Shown here: piece by piece, positions 46,838 to 56,004 of the stretch
Position numbering within the stretch: the stretch's first letter is position 1
Layout of the letters: every line of letters begins with the position of its first letter
From: Myxococcota bacterium
GTDB taxonomy: Bacteria; Myxococcota_A; UBA796; UBA2385
NCBI GenBank assembly: GCA_023150805.1
Contig: JAKLKF010000017.1
Span: 19,333-83,332 of the forward strand
Direction of reading: 5' to 3'
DNA: 64,000 bases
Notes under the pieces: model-generated
Told to the model about the DNA's origin: nothing
Database searches by the model: none
The model's input: the letters and a program-made list of their open reading frames with translations, nothing else
Translations under genes and position numbers: made by a program

Positions 46838-48492
46838 CCTCCTCGCCCCGCCCGCTCCCGGTCGGCGCGGAGTCCCTGGCCGTCGGGCTGGTCGCCGCGC
46901 TGGCGACGGCGGCGCCGCTGGCGCTGGCCGCGGCCGCGGGGCTGGACCTGCCGCTGGGCAGCGACGCGCCGCTGTGGGGGCTCTCGGTGCTGGACGTCGC
47001 GCACGGCAACGCCGGGATCCTCCCGCCGCTGTACGGCGGGCTGGCGGCCCTGCCCCACCTGCTGGGGCTACCGGCCGGCACGGCAGCGCGCCTGGTCTCG
47101 GCGCTGGCGCACGGCGGCACGGCGCTGGCCGCGGCCGGGCTGGTGCGGCAGGCCGGCGGCCCGCCAGGGACCGCGCTGGTGGCGGCCCTGGCCGTCGCCC
47201 TGCACCCCGACCTGCTGCTGACCGCGCTGCTGACCCAGCCCGACGCGCTCACGGCCGCGGTGTTCACGGCCGTGGCCCTCGGCCTGGCGGCGGTCGCCCG
47301 CCGCGCGACGCCGGCGACCCTGGCGGCGGGCGGCGGGGCGCTGGTCCTGGCCTGGCTGGTGCGGGAGTCCGGCCTGGTCGTGCTGGGCGCGGGGGCGGGC
47401 GCGCTGGGGCTGGCCGCGGCGATCCCCGGGCCCGGGCAGCGGCGGCTCCCCGCGCTCGGGCGGGGCTCCCTTGCGGTCGCGGCGACCCTTGCGCTGTCCC
47501 TGGGGATCAGCTCCGCGATCCAGCCGGCGGGGCGCGCGGGGGTGGCCCCCCCCTGGCTGGCGCGGCTGGAGACCGTGGCGGTGGACGAGGGGCTGGTGGA
47601 GGCGGGGAGCCTGCCGACCTTCCTCTCGGCCCACAGCGAGCCCTGGCCTGCCTGGAACAGCGCCCGGGTGGCCGCCCAGACCCAGCGGCTGGCGCGCCAG
47701 CTCCAGGACACGCCGGGGGATCGGCGGGCGGCCCTGCTGCGGGTGACCGTCCAGCACGGGCTCCTCGCCAGCAGCGACCTGCTGATCGTCCTGGGCCTGG
47801 GGGCGCTGGGACTGGCGGTCCAGGCGGCCGGCGCGCGCCGCCCGCGCCTGCTGCTGGCCCTGCTGCCCACGGTGGGCGTCGCGCTGGCCGCGATGCTGGT
47901 CTGGACCCAGCGTCGGCACGTCTCGGTGCTGCTGCCCGTCGGCCTGGCCGGCGCGGCGCTGCTCACCGGGTGGGCCCGACCTCCGGCCGCGCGCGCCCTG
48001 CTGGGCCTGGTGGTGGCGCTGGCGGTGCCCGCGTGGCAGGCCCCGATCACGGCCGAGGCGGTGCGCACGCTGCAGGCGTCCGCCCGCCAGGTCCAGGACG
48101 CCTGGCTGCTGGGCCGGGAGCTGCGCGAGCGCCTGCCACCCGACGCGCGGATCTGCGGCACCGTGGGCCGCGACCTGGTCGGCTGGGGCGGGGTGCTGCT
48201 GGTGGGCGCCGAGCGGGCCGGCTGCCAGGCCGAGGGCGAGGTGCCCACCGCGCCGGGGGGCCAGGCGTCGTGGATGTGCGCGCGGGTCGTGCGCGGCCAG
48301 GAGCGGGCGCCCGCGGGGTGGGCGGTCCTGGCGCGGCAGGGCGAGCTGACGGCCCTGTGGCCGGAGCCCACGCTGGACCTCCAGGAGCGCAGGCGCCGCG
48401 CGCGCCTGCTGCCGGTGGACGCCTACGTGCCGGTGCCCCGCCCGCCCCCCGACGCGCCGGTTGCCCCCTCCCCGGGCTCTCTCCCCGGCTGA
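46834..48492 (+). CDS. Multi-pass membrane protein, probable GT-C/GT39-like
   Basis: GTGA overlap with upstream SGNH gene; many TM helices; soluble C-terminal tail. Confidence 0.65.
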   Translation: MTSSPRPLPVGAESLAVGLVAALATAAPLALAAAAGLDLPLGSDAPLWGLSVLDVAHGNAGILPPLYGGLAALPHLLGLPAGTAARLVSALAHGGTALAAAGLVRQAGGPPGTALVAALAVALHPDLLLTALLTQPDALTAAVFTAVALGLAAVARRATPATLAAGGGALVLAWLVRESGLVVLGAGAGALGLAAAIPGPGQRRLPALGRGSLAVAATLALSLGISSAIQPAGRAGVAPPWLARLETVAVDEGLVEAGSLPTFLSAHSEPWPAWNSARVAAQTQRLARQLQDTPGDRRAALLRVTVQHGLLASSDLLIVLGLGALGLAVQAAGARRPRLLLALLPTVGVALAAMLVWTQRRHVSVLLPVGLAGAALLTGWARPPAARALLGLVVALAVPAWQAPITAEAVRTLQASARQVQDAWLLGRELRERLPPDARICGTVGRDLVGWGGVLLVGAERAGCQAEGEVPTAPGGQASWMCARVVRGQERAPAGWAVLARQGELTALWPEPTLDLQERRRRARLLPVDAYVPVPRPPPDAPVAPSPGSLPG

Positions 48493-48526
48493 GCCGCGCC
48501 CGCCCCGGGGAGGCGCCGCGGGCGGC

Positions 48527-49552
48527 TCAGGCCGGCGGCGGCCACAGGCCCTGCTGCCGCACGAAGTCCGCCAGCACCCCCGCGAACCGCTCGCTGCCCT
48601 CCTCGTCGACGTGGCCGCCGTCGAAGAAGCCCGCCTCGCGCAGGTCGGGATCCTCCTCCAGCGCGGCGTAGACGGCGGGATCGGTCCGGTCCGGGTGGTC
48701 GGGGGCCTCGACCCGGACCGCCCCGCTCTCCAGGTCCACCACCCGCTGGCGCCCACCCTCGCGGCGCAGCACGACCCCCCGCCGCGGGAGCGCGGCGCGG
48801 AGCCCGTCGGTCGCCTCCAGCATCGGCAGGTCCGGGAGCTGGGCGCGGGCGGCGGCCAGCAGGGGCCCGACGCTGTCGCCCCCCCGCACGTCGAAGGTCG
48901 AGACCGGGCTGAACACGGCGGCCACGCGGGCCCCGGTGATGCCGCGGATCCGCCGCACCACCCGCCCCAGCGTGGGCAGCTCGTCCTGGCGCGGGCGCTG
49001 GATGACCAGGACGAGGTCGACCTGCGCCCGCCGGAGCAGGTGCTCGGCCCAGTGCTCGAGCTGGTCGGGGCGCATCCCGGGCACGCCGCCGACCAGCACC
49101 GGCGCGTCGAGCGCCTGTCCCAGGCGCACCGGCAGGCACCGGGCCCAGTCCACGCCCCAGCCGAAGGGCACCGAGTCGCCCAGCACCAGGACCCGGGGGC
49201 GGGGCGCCTGCTCCACCTCGGCCCGCCCGCGCAGCCGCTCCTGGTTGCTGTCCACCGAGAAGGCCCGGCGCCGCTTCATCGCCGCGCGGGCGGCGGGATC
49301 GATGGCGTCCCGGGGATCGTGGGGCCGGTCGGGCACGACCACCACCGCGTCGCGCAGCCCCGGGATCAAGAGGTTCGCGGGGCCGTGCGCGAGCGCCACC
49401 GGCTCGACGATGCGGTCGGACTCGGTGGGGAGGGCATAGACGCCGCGGGTGGCGACCCGCCAACCCAGCCAGGCCAGGCCAGAAGCGACCATGGCGCTGC
49501 CTCCCGCGAGGAGGAGACGACGGCTGAGCGGGGCGCCGGGCGCTGGAACCAC
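48527..49552 (-). CDS. SGNH hydrolase-like protein, possible Tat signal
   Basis: SRRLLLAGGSAMVASGLAWLG leader; VLVLGDSVPFGWG, GGVPGMRPDQ, GGHVDEEGS; start uncertain (GTG 49552 or ATG 49492). Confidence 0.8.
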   Translation of the reverse strand: MVPAPGAPLSRRLLLAGGSAMVASGLAWLGWRVATRGVYALPTESDRIVEPVALAHGPANLLIPGLRDAVVVVPDRPHDPRDAIDPAARAAMKRRRAFSVDSNQERLRGRAEVEQAPRPRVLVLGDSVPFGWGVDWARCLPVRLGQALDAPVLVGGVPGMRPDQLEHWAEHLLRRAQVDLVLVIQRPRQDELPTLGRVVRRIRGITGARVAAVFSPVSTFDVRGGDSVGPLLAAARAQLPDLPMLEATDGLRAALPRRGVVLRREGGRQRVVDLESGAVRVEAPDHPDRTDPAVYAALEEDPDLREAGFFDGGHVDEEGSERFAGVLADFVRQQGLWPPPA

Positions 49553-49633
49553 GGGAGGATCGGAGCACGGGACGCCGCCCCGGCGCAAGCGCGCGGGCGA
49601 GGATACCCGTGGCCACCCCCCCCCGGAGCGCCC

Positions 49634-50782
49634 ATGCCCCCCGCCGGTCGGCTCGCGCTGCGCTGGCTCGGCCGCCTGGCGCTGGTGCCAGCGGGCGCGC
49701 TCCTGGGCATGGTGGGGGCCGAGCTGGGGGCCCGCGTCGTCGCACCCACCCCGGCGGCCGAGCTGCTGGGCGAGCCCTCGCGCGACGCCACGCCGGGGCT
49801 GTACCAGTCCCACCCGACGCAGGGCCACGTCCCCGTCCCCGGCTACGACCACGCCTGGCCCGCGCCCGGCGGCGCCATCCGCACCCGCATCGGCCCCGAG
49901 GGCTACCGCCTGCCCGCGGCCGATCCGGGCCGGCCCCGGTGGCTGGCGGTCGGCGACTCCTACACCATCGCCGTGCAGGTCCCCGAGGAGCGGACCTTCA
50001 CCACCCTGCTGGGCCAGGCCACGGGCACCTCGGTCGTCAACGGCGGGGTGGACGGCTACAGCACCTGGCAGGCCCAGCTCCGCTACGAGCAGCTCGACCC
50101 GGTGGTCGACGCCGAGGGCGTGCTCTACGTGCTCTTCGAGGGCAACGACCTGTCGGACAACCAGGTCTTCGTGGGGCGGATGCGGGCCAGCCCCGGCGAG
50201 GACGGCCGCCTGCGCTTCCCCCCTCCCGATCCCCACTTCCGCCCCGAGCCGCTCACCCGCTGGCGCCCGCCGACCCTGGTGGACCACCTGCGCGCGCGCA
50301 GCCTGCTCTTCGCCGCCGTCCACGTCGTGCGCCACCGCCCGGAGGTCGTGCAGCGCGGCACCCTGGACCGATACCGGCGCGAGACCTTCGCCATGACCCG
50401 CGAGGGGCGGGGCGAGCGGGACCGCCTCCTGGCCGAGCTGGCCCCCGCGCTGGCGGCGCTGGCCTCGTCGGCCGCGGCCCGGGGGGACCGGGCCCTGGTG
50501 GCCCTCGCGCCCGCGCCCTGGATGCTGGACCCCACCCTGGCCGACGCCACGTTGCAGGCCCTGGGCCAGCGCGCCGGCGACGCCGACATCGAGGGCTTCC
50601 GGGCCGACATCGCCCGCGCCGTGGCGGCGGCCGGGCTGCCGGCCTGCGACCTGATGCCGGACCTGCACGCCGCCGAGCAGGCGGGGGAGCGGCCCTACCT
50701 CCGCTACAACGGCCACTGGTCGGTGCGCGGGCACGCGGTCGTCGCCCAGGCCCTGGCGCGGTGCCTGTCCCCGTCGGGCTGA
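49634..50782 (+). CDS. SGNH hydrolase-family membrane-anchored protein
   Basis: N-terminal TM; LAVGDSYTIAVQV, NGGVDGYSTWQ, YNGHWSVRGH. Confidence 0.87.
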   Translation: MPPAGRLALRWLGRLALVPAGALLGMVGAELGARVVAPTPAAELLGEPSRDATPGLYQSHPTQGHVPVPGYDHAWPAPGGAIRTRIGPEGYRLPAADPGRPRWLAVGDSYTIAVQVPEERTFTTLLGQATGTSVVNGGVDGYSTWQAQLRYEQLDPVVDAEGVLYVLFEGNDLSDNQVFVGRMRASPGEDGRLRFPPPDPHFRPEPLTRWRPPTLVDHLRARSLLFAAVHVVRHRPEVVQRGTLDRYRRETFAMTREGRGERDRLLAELAPALAALASSAAARGDRALVALAPAPWMLDPTLADATLQALGQRAGDADIEGFRADIARAVAAAGLPACDLMPDLHAAEQAGERPYLRYNGHWSVRGHAVVAQALARCLSPSG

Positions 50783-50789
50783 TCCCCGC

Positions 50790-52502
50790 TCAGCGGGCCC
50801 CGGTGCCCCGCAGGTCCCACGCGCGCACCACGCCCTCGGACACGGTGGGCGGGCCCAGCAGCGCCGCGAGGTAGCGGGCGTACGGCCCCCCCTGGCCCGG
50901 CTGCACCTCGCCCACCATGGCGTCGAGATCGTCGTGCACCACGACCCAGGCGTAGCCGGCCAGCAGGCGGGCGCGGAGCTGCTCCTCGCTCGTCGCCCGG
51001 TCCGGCGCCGGGGGCTGGGCGCGCTGCTGCAGGCCCAGGACCAGGTCGTTGTCGCCCGATCGCGAGGGGTGGGGATCGGGCCCATAGGGGATCGGGCGCC
51101 CGTGCCCGGCCTGCCACCACAGGTAGCGGCTGGCGTACATCGTGCGGTTGACCTGGGGCGGCAGGTCGAGCACGCCGAGGTGGGCGTCCGGATCGCCGGG
51201 CGCCGCGGCCATGGCGAGCACCGCCGGGGGGATCGCCGCCGGCGCCGTGGCCAGCGGCAGGGAGACGGGGGCCGCCCACAGCCCCTCGGCCAGCGCCAGG
51301 GCGGCGAGGGGGAGCGCCAGCAGGGCGCGGTCCGCCAGGGCGGCGCCGGCCAGCGCGCACAGCACGGCGATGCCCGCCACCCCCAGCCGGGCCGCGTGCG
51401 TGATCGCCAGCTCGGGCACGGCGAGCTGGAGCAGGTGGAAGGGCAGGGCGACCACGCCGGATCCCAGGCGGACGATCTGCCCGCCCCAGACCAGGTAGGG
51501 CCCCAGCGCGCAGGTGAGGGCCAGCGCCCCCGCCAGGGCCCAGGGCAGCAGGCTCCGGGGGCGCAGCCACAGGGCCAGCAGGGCCGGCAGGATCAGGCTC
51601 CAGCGCAGGTAGAGGCTGTGGGCGAACAGCTCGCCGACCGCGGCGAAGTCGAAGGAGCGGAAGCCGGGGAGGAACAGCTCGCGCGGATCGACGGCGTTGT
51701 GCAGGATGAGGGCGAGGTTCTGGTGGCCGCCGCGCGGGAGCACCGCGTCGGGGGCCTCGAAGCTGGCGCGGAAGGCCAGGAACACCGGCAGGGCCAGGGC
51801 GGCGGCCGCCAGCGCCCCCGCCAGGGCGGGCAGCAGGCCCCGCCGACGCAGGGCGAGGTCCCCGCCGACGACCACGGCGACGGCGAGGACGACGGCCAGC
51901 CCCAGGTAGAAGGTGTTGGCCGCGGCGAGCCCCGCGAGCAGGCCGGCGGCGAGGTGGGGGCGCAGGCCGCCCAGGCGCCGGGCGCGCGCCCAGCCCCACA
52001 GGGCGAGCGCGACGAAGCCGGTGCTGGTCGCCTCGCTGATGCCGTTGAACTGCTCCGCCAGCAGGTAGGGGCTGCTCATGTGCGCGACGCCGGCGAGCAG
52101 GCAGTGGGGTCCCGGGCGCGACAACTCTCCACAGAGGAGGTGGGCACCGAGGCCGGCGAGCAGCAGGCGCAGCACCGCGACGGCGTTCCAGGCCAGGGCC
52201 ACCGACGACGGGGAAGCGCCGCCGGGCAGCGAGATCGGCAGGGCCAGCGCCGCGCCCACCGGGTCGATCTGGAACAGGACCCCGCCGCGCGGGTACACCA
52301 GCAGCTCCGTCCGCCAGGGGAGCTCGCCCTGGAGCAGGCTGCTCGCCCACCACCACAGGCCCCAGGCGTGGTTGTAGACGTCCACGCCCGGGTGGCCCAG
52401 CAGCGCCCCCGTGCGCCAGGACGGCCAGGTCAGGGCCAGCGCCAGGGCCAGGTAGGCGACCAGGCCGGCCAGCAGGACGGTGCGCGCGCGCCGGGGTCCC
52501 AC
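50790..52502 (-). CDS. Multi-pass membrane protein (GT-C-like paralogue A)
   Basis: GHPGVDVYNHAWGLWWWASSLLQG, SPYLLAEQFNGISEA, C-terminal LDLPPQVN...GHGRPIPYG. Confidence 0.75.
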   Translation of the reverse strand: MGPRRARTVLLAGLVAYLALALALTWPSWRTGALLGHPGVDVYNHAWGLWWWASSLLQGELPWRTELLVYPRGGVLFQIDPVGAALALPISLPGGASPSSVALAWNAVAVLRLLLAGLGAHLLCGELSRPGPHCLLAGVAHMSSPYLLAEQFNGISEATSTGFVALALWGWARARRLGGLRPHLAAGLLAGLAAANTFYLGLAVVLAVAVVVGGDLALRRRGLLPALAGALAAAALALPVFLAFRASFEAPDAVLPRGGHQNLALILHNAVDPRELFLPGFRSFDFAAVGELFAHSLYLRWSLILPALLALWLRPRSLLPWALAGALALTCALGPYLVWGGQIVRLGSGVVALPFHLLQLAVPELAITHAARLGVAGIAVLCALAGAALADRALLALPLAALALAEGLWAAPVSLPLATAPAAIPPAVLAMAAAPGDPDAHLGVLDLPPQVNRTMYASRYLWWQAGHGRPIPYGPDPHPSRSGDNDLVLGLQQRAQPPAPDRATSEEQLRARLLAGYAWVVVHDDLDAMVGEVQPGQGGPYARYLAALLGPPTVSEGVVRAWDLRGTGAR

Positions 52503-52546
52503 CCATCCTCCCGGGCCGGGGGGGGCCGGATGCTATCATCGCGGCC

Positions 52547-54151
52547 ATGAGCGCCTCACGGGGACGACGCGACCTGGTCGCGGGCATCGCGGCGACGATC
52601 GGGGTGGGCCTGGCGGCGGCGGCGTGCCTGGGCGCCTGGCCCTGGGCGCTCCCCTCGCGGCCCGAGGTGCTGCTCGGCAGGGACCTGCCCGAGGACGGCG
52701 CCCACACCGTCTTCCTGTACGCGGCGGTCGCCGACGGGCTCCGCGCGGGCTCCACCCACCTGGACGGCTACTGGCATCCCTTCGGCCGCCCCCTGCTGGA
52801 CGGCGCCTGGAACGTGGTCGACGCGGTCGTCGCCGCCCCGCTGCTCGGGGCGGTGGGCCCCTACCGGGGCACCCTGCTCGCGACCTCCCTGTTCGGCCTC
52901 CTCAACGCCCTCTCCGGCGGCTTCATGGGGTGGCGGGTCGGCGGCCCCGGGTGGCCGATGGTGGTGGGGTCGGTCGGGCTCGCCTTCGCCCCCTTCGCGT
53001 GGGGAGAGGTGCACCAGGGCCGGCCGACCCAGAGCCTGCTGGCGGCGGTCGCGCTGGTGGTGGCGGCGGCCTGGGCCCCCGGCCGCGGGCTGGCGGCGGG
53101 TGCGGCCACGGCGCTGGCGGGCTGGGTGTACTGGTTCCAGGGCCTGTTCGCGTCGCTGATCGCCGGCCTGCTGGTGGCGACCGGCCAGGCGCCGCGCCGG
53201 GCCGCGCCGGCCCTGCTGGTGGCGGCCGTGACCTGCGCGGTGCTCGTGGCGCCCTTCGCGGTCCTGGTGGCCGACCGCTGGGGCGAGCTGCAGGGCAGCG
53301 CCGCCCGGCGCGCCTTCCCGGTGCCCGTGGCCCTGCCCTGGCAGGTGCCCCTCTCGGCCGGGGACCGCGTGGACGGACGCTACCTCCCCCTCGGCCTGCT
53401 GGCTCTCGCGCTCCTGGCGCTCGGCGGAGGGGCGCGCCTGCGCGCGGCGGCGCTGTGGGCGGGGGCGGCGGCCCTCTCCCTGCTGGCGCTGGGCGAGGAG
53501 GTGGTGATCGACGGGCAGCGGTGGCTGCTGCCCTGGCGCTGGCTGTCCGAGCTGCCCCTGCTGTCCCGGCTGTGGTGGCCGTACCGGGCGCTGGGGGCGG
53601 CGACCGTCGCCCTGGCGGCCGCGGCGGCGCTCGGGGCGGCGACGCGGCCCGGGAGGTGGTTGGCGGGCCCGGCCTGCCTGGCGGTCGCCGGCCAGTGCCT
53701 GCTGGTCCCCGGCCGACCGCCGGCCGAGCGGGTGCCGCCTCCCGCGGGCTGGGAGCAGGCCCTTCCCGCGGGCCCGGTGCTGGTGCTGCCGGCCTTCGAG
53801 GCGCGCTCCAGCCGCCTGACCCTGCTGCAGCAGCCGCGCCACGGCCGGCCCCTGGTCAACGGCATGGGCATGGCCCAGCGCGACCTGTGGCCGCCGGAAT
53901 TCACGGCCTGGTGGCGCGCGGACCCGCTGCTCACCGGCATCGAGGACATCGAGGGGGGGCGGCTGCCCACCGCGGCAGCCTCGCCGCAGGGCCTCCGCGC
54001 CGCCGGCGTGGTGGCCGTGGTGGCCGACCGGGCGTGGTGGGCGGGCCTGCCCCCGGCGCACCGGAGCTGGCTGGAGCGCGGCCTGGGCAGCCCCGACTGC
54101 GGCCTGCCGGGCAGCGCCTGCGCCTGGGTGCTCGGCGAGGCCTCCCGGTGA
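52547..54151 (+). CDS. Multi-pass membrane protein (GT-C-like paralogue B)
   Basis: Multiple TM helices, early acidic/His motif DGAHTVFLY, C-terminal RHGRPLVNG. Confidence 0.7.
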   Translation: MSASRGRRDLVAGIAATIGVGLAAAACLGAWPWALPSRPEVLLGRDLPEDGAHTVFLYAAVADGLRAGSTHLDGYWHPFGRPLLDGAWNVVDAVVAAPLLGAVGPYRGTLLATSLFGLLNALSGGFMGWRVGGPGWPMVVGSVGLAFAPFAWGEVHQGRPTQSLLAAVALVVAAAWAPGRGLAAGAATALAGWVYWFQGLFASLIAGLLVATGQAPRRAAPALLVAAVTCAVLVAPFAVLVADRWGELQGSAARRAFPVPVALPWQVPLSAGDRVDGRYLPLGLLALALLALGGGARLRAAALWAGAAALSLLALGEEVVIDGQRWLLPWRWLSELPLLSRLWWPYRALGAATVALAAAAALGAATRPGRWLAGPACLAVAGQCLLVPGRPPAERVPPPAGWEQALPAGPVLVLPAFEARSSRLTLLQQPRHGRPLVNGMGMAQRDLWPPEFTAWWRADPLLTGIEDIEGGRLPTAAASPQGLRAAGVVAVVADRAWWAGLPPAHRSWLERGLGSPDCGLPGSACAWVLGEASR

Positions 54152-56004
54152 CCGCCCAGCGCCTCGACCGGCGCTGGCGTGCCGGACGGGCCGCGGTGCT
54201 GGTCGCCTTCGCGGGGGCGCTGGGCGCGCCGGCCTGGGTCGCGCCCACGACCCACGTCCTGGGGTCCTGGCGGACCGACACGGTCAAGCACGTCTGGTCG
54301 CTCTGGCTGGGGCGCCAGGTGCTGGCGGAACGCCCCGCGATCTGGGGCAGGACGGAGCTGGTCAACCACCCCGATGGCATGGACATCATGCTGGTGGAGC
54401 CGCTGGGCGGCCTGGTGGCGCTGCTGCTGTCGCCCCTGCCCCTGCCCCTGGTCGCCAACCTGCTGGCCTTCGCCAACCTGGTGTTGCTGGGCCTGTTCAC
54501 CGCCGCCCTTGCCGACCGCGTCACCCAGGGCGACCGGCTGGCCGGCCTGGTGGCGGGCCTGGTGGCGATGGGCTCGGCGACCACCGCCTTCTTCTTCCAC
54601 CTGGGCGTCGGGGAGATCCAGCACCTCTTCGTGATCCCGATGGTGCTGTGGGCGCTGGAGCGGGTGCGCGCGCGGCCACGGCCGGCCGAGGCGATGCTGC
54701 TGGCGGGCAGCCTGTGGCTCGCGATGCTGGCCGGCCACTACCTCGCCCTGCTCTGTGGGCTGGCGGCGCTGGCGGCGGGGCTCGGCGCCCTGCTGGTGGG
54801 CCCTCAGCGCGGGCGCCTGCTGCTGGCGCTCGGGGCCGCGGCGGTGGTGGCGGTGCTGCCGGTGGGCCTGCTGGTGGAGAGCCTGCGCGACGCCGGCCCG
54901 GTGGAGAACCTGACCGCCGAGAAGAACGACTGGCGCCTCCTCCTGCGGGTCCCGCCGACCGAGGCCCAGGCCGTCCGCCTGGACCTCGCGCGCCTCGCGT
55001 GGCCCTTCCGTGGCCTGTCGCCGGGGCTGTTCCCGGCCTACGTCGGCGGCCAGTACCTGGGGCCGATCCCCCTGCTGCTCGCGGCGTGGGGCGTGGCCGG
55101 CGCCCCCCGCCGGGCCCTGCCGCTGGCCGCCGCCGCCGCCACCGGCCTGCTCTTCGCGATGGGCTCGCAGCCCGTCGTCGCCGCCGCCGAGGTCGAGCTG
55201 CCGGGGGGCACGGTGCTGCCCTTCGCCTGGCTCAGCGCCGCCCTGCACAGCGTCGCCGTGCCGCCGCACTACCCGGTCCGCTTCGTGGCCGTCGCGATGG
55301 TGGGCGTGGCGGTCCTGGGGGCCCTGGCCATCGCCGGTCGCACGAACCGCCGGGTGCGGCTGGCCCTGGTCGGCCTGGCCCTGGTGGGCATCGCCGACGC
55401 CAACCTGCGCGGCGAGGAGCGCTGGCCCTGGCCGGTGACGGAGCTGACGCCGGTCCGGTTCCTCGACGGCCTGCGGCAGGTCGACGACGGCGCGGTGCTC
55501 GACCTGTCCTGGTACTCCCAGGCCGACCAGGACGGCCGGAACCAGAGCGCGTGGTACCAGGTCCAGCATGGCCTGCCGACCCAGATCGTCCCGATCACCC
55601 GCCTGGACCGGCTGCATCGCGAGGGCGCGGCGCGGGCGCTCGCCCTCCCCATGGTGGAGGAGCTGCGGCAGATCGGCACCGGGACGGACGACGCGCCCGG
55701 GGGCGGGGGCGACCACCGGGCCGACCTCGCCCTGCTCCGCGAGGACGGCTTCCGCTGGATCCTCGTCTTCGGCGAGCGGCACCGACCGGCAGGCGACCAG
55801 CTGGCCGGCGGAGGGACGCTGCCCGCCGGCGAGGTGGCGGTCCTGTCCATGCTGCTGGGGCCGCCGACCTTCGAGGAGGGGTCGGTGGCGGCGTGGCGGC
55901 TGCCCGAGCTGACCCTGCCGGAGGAGGAGCTGGCGCCGGCGCGCGCCCGGCGGTTGCAGGGCATCCCGCAGGCGACGGAGCGGCTCTTCCGTGCTCCCCC
56001 CTGA
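54148..56004 (+). CDS. Multi-pass membrane protein (GT-C-like paralogue C)
   Basis: GTGA overlap; RTDTVKHVWSLWLG, C-terminal LDLSWYSQADQDGRNQSAWYQVQHGLPTQ. Confidence 0.7.
   Translation: MTAQRLDRRWRAGRAAVLVAFAGALGAPAWVAPTTHVLGSWRTDTVKHVWSLWLGRQVLAERPAIWGRTELVNHPDGMDIMLVEPLGGLVALLLSPLPLPLVANLLAFANLVLLGLFTAALADRVTQGDRLAGLVAGLVAMGSATTAFFFHLGVGEIQHLFVIPMVLWALERVRARPRPAEAMLLAGSLWLAMLAGHYLALLCGLAALAAGLGALLVGPQRGRLLLALGAAAVVAVLPVGLLVESLRDAGPVENLTAEKNDWRLLLRVPPTEAQAVRLDLARLAWPFRGLSPGLFPAYVGGQYLGPIPLLLAAWGVAGAPRRALPLAAAAATGLLFAMGSQPVVAAAEVELPGGTVLPFAWLSAALHSVAVPPHYPVRFVAVAMVGVAVLGALAIAGRTNRRVRLALVGLALVGIADANLRGEERWPWPVTELTPVRFLDGLRQVDDGAVLDLSWYSQADQDGRNQSAWYQVQHGLPTQIVPITRLDRLHREGAARALALPMVEELRQIGTGTDDAPGGGGDHRADLALLREDGFRWILVFGERHRPAGDQLAGGGTLPAGEVAVLSMLLGPPTFEEGSVAAWRLPELTLPEEELAPARARRLQGIPQATERLFRAPP

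Noticed and set aside
49553-51085. N-terminal extension of the 48527 SGNH ORF
   Set aside because: Overlaps a well-supported plus-strand SGNH gene and has shadow-type composition; start placed at 49552 or 49492.
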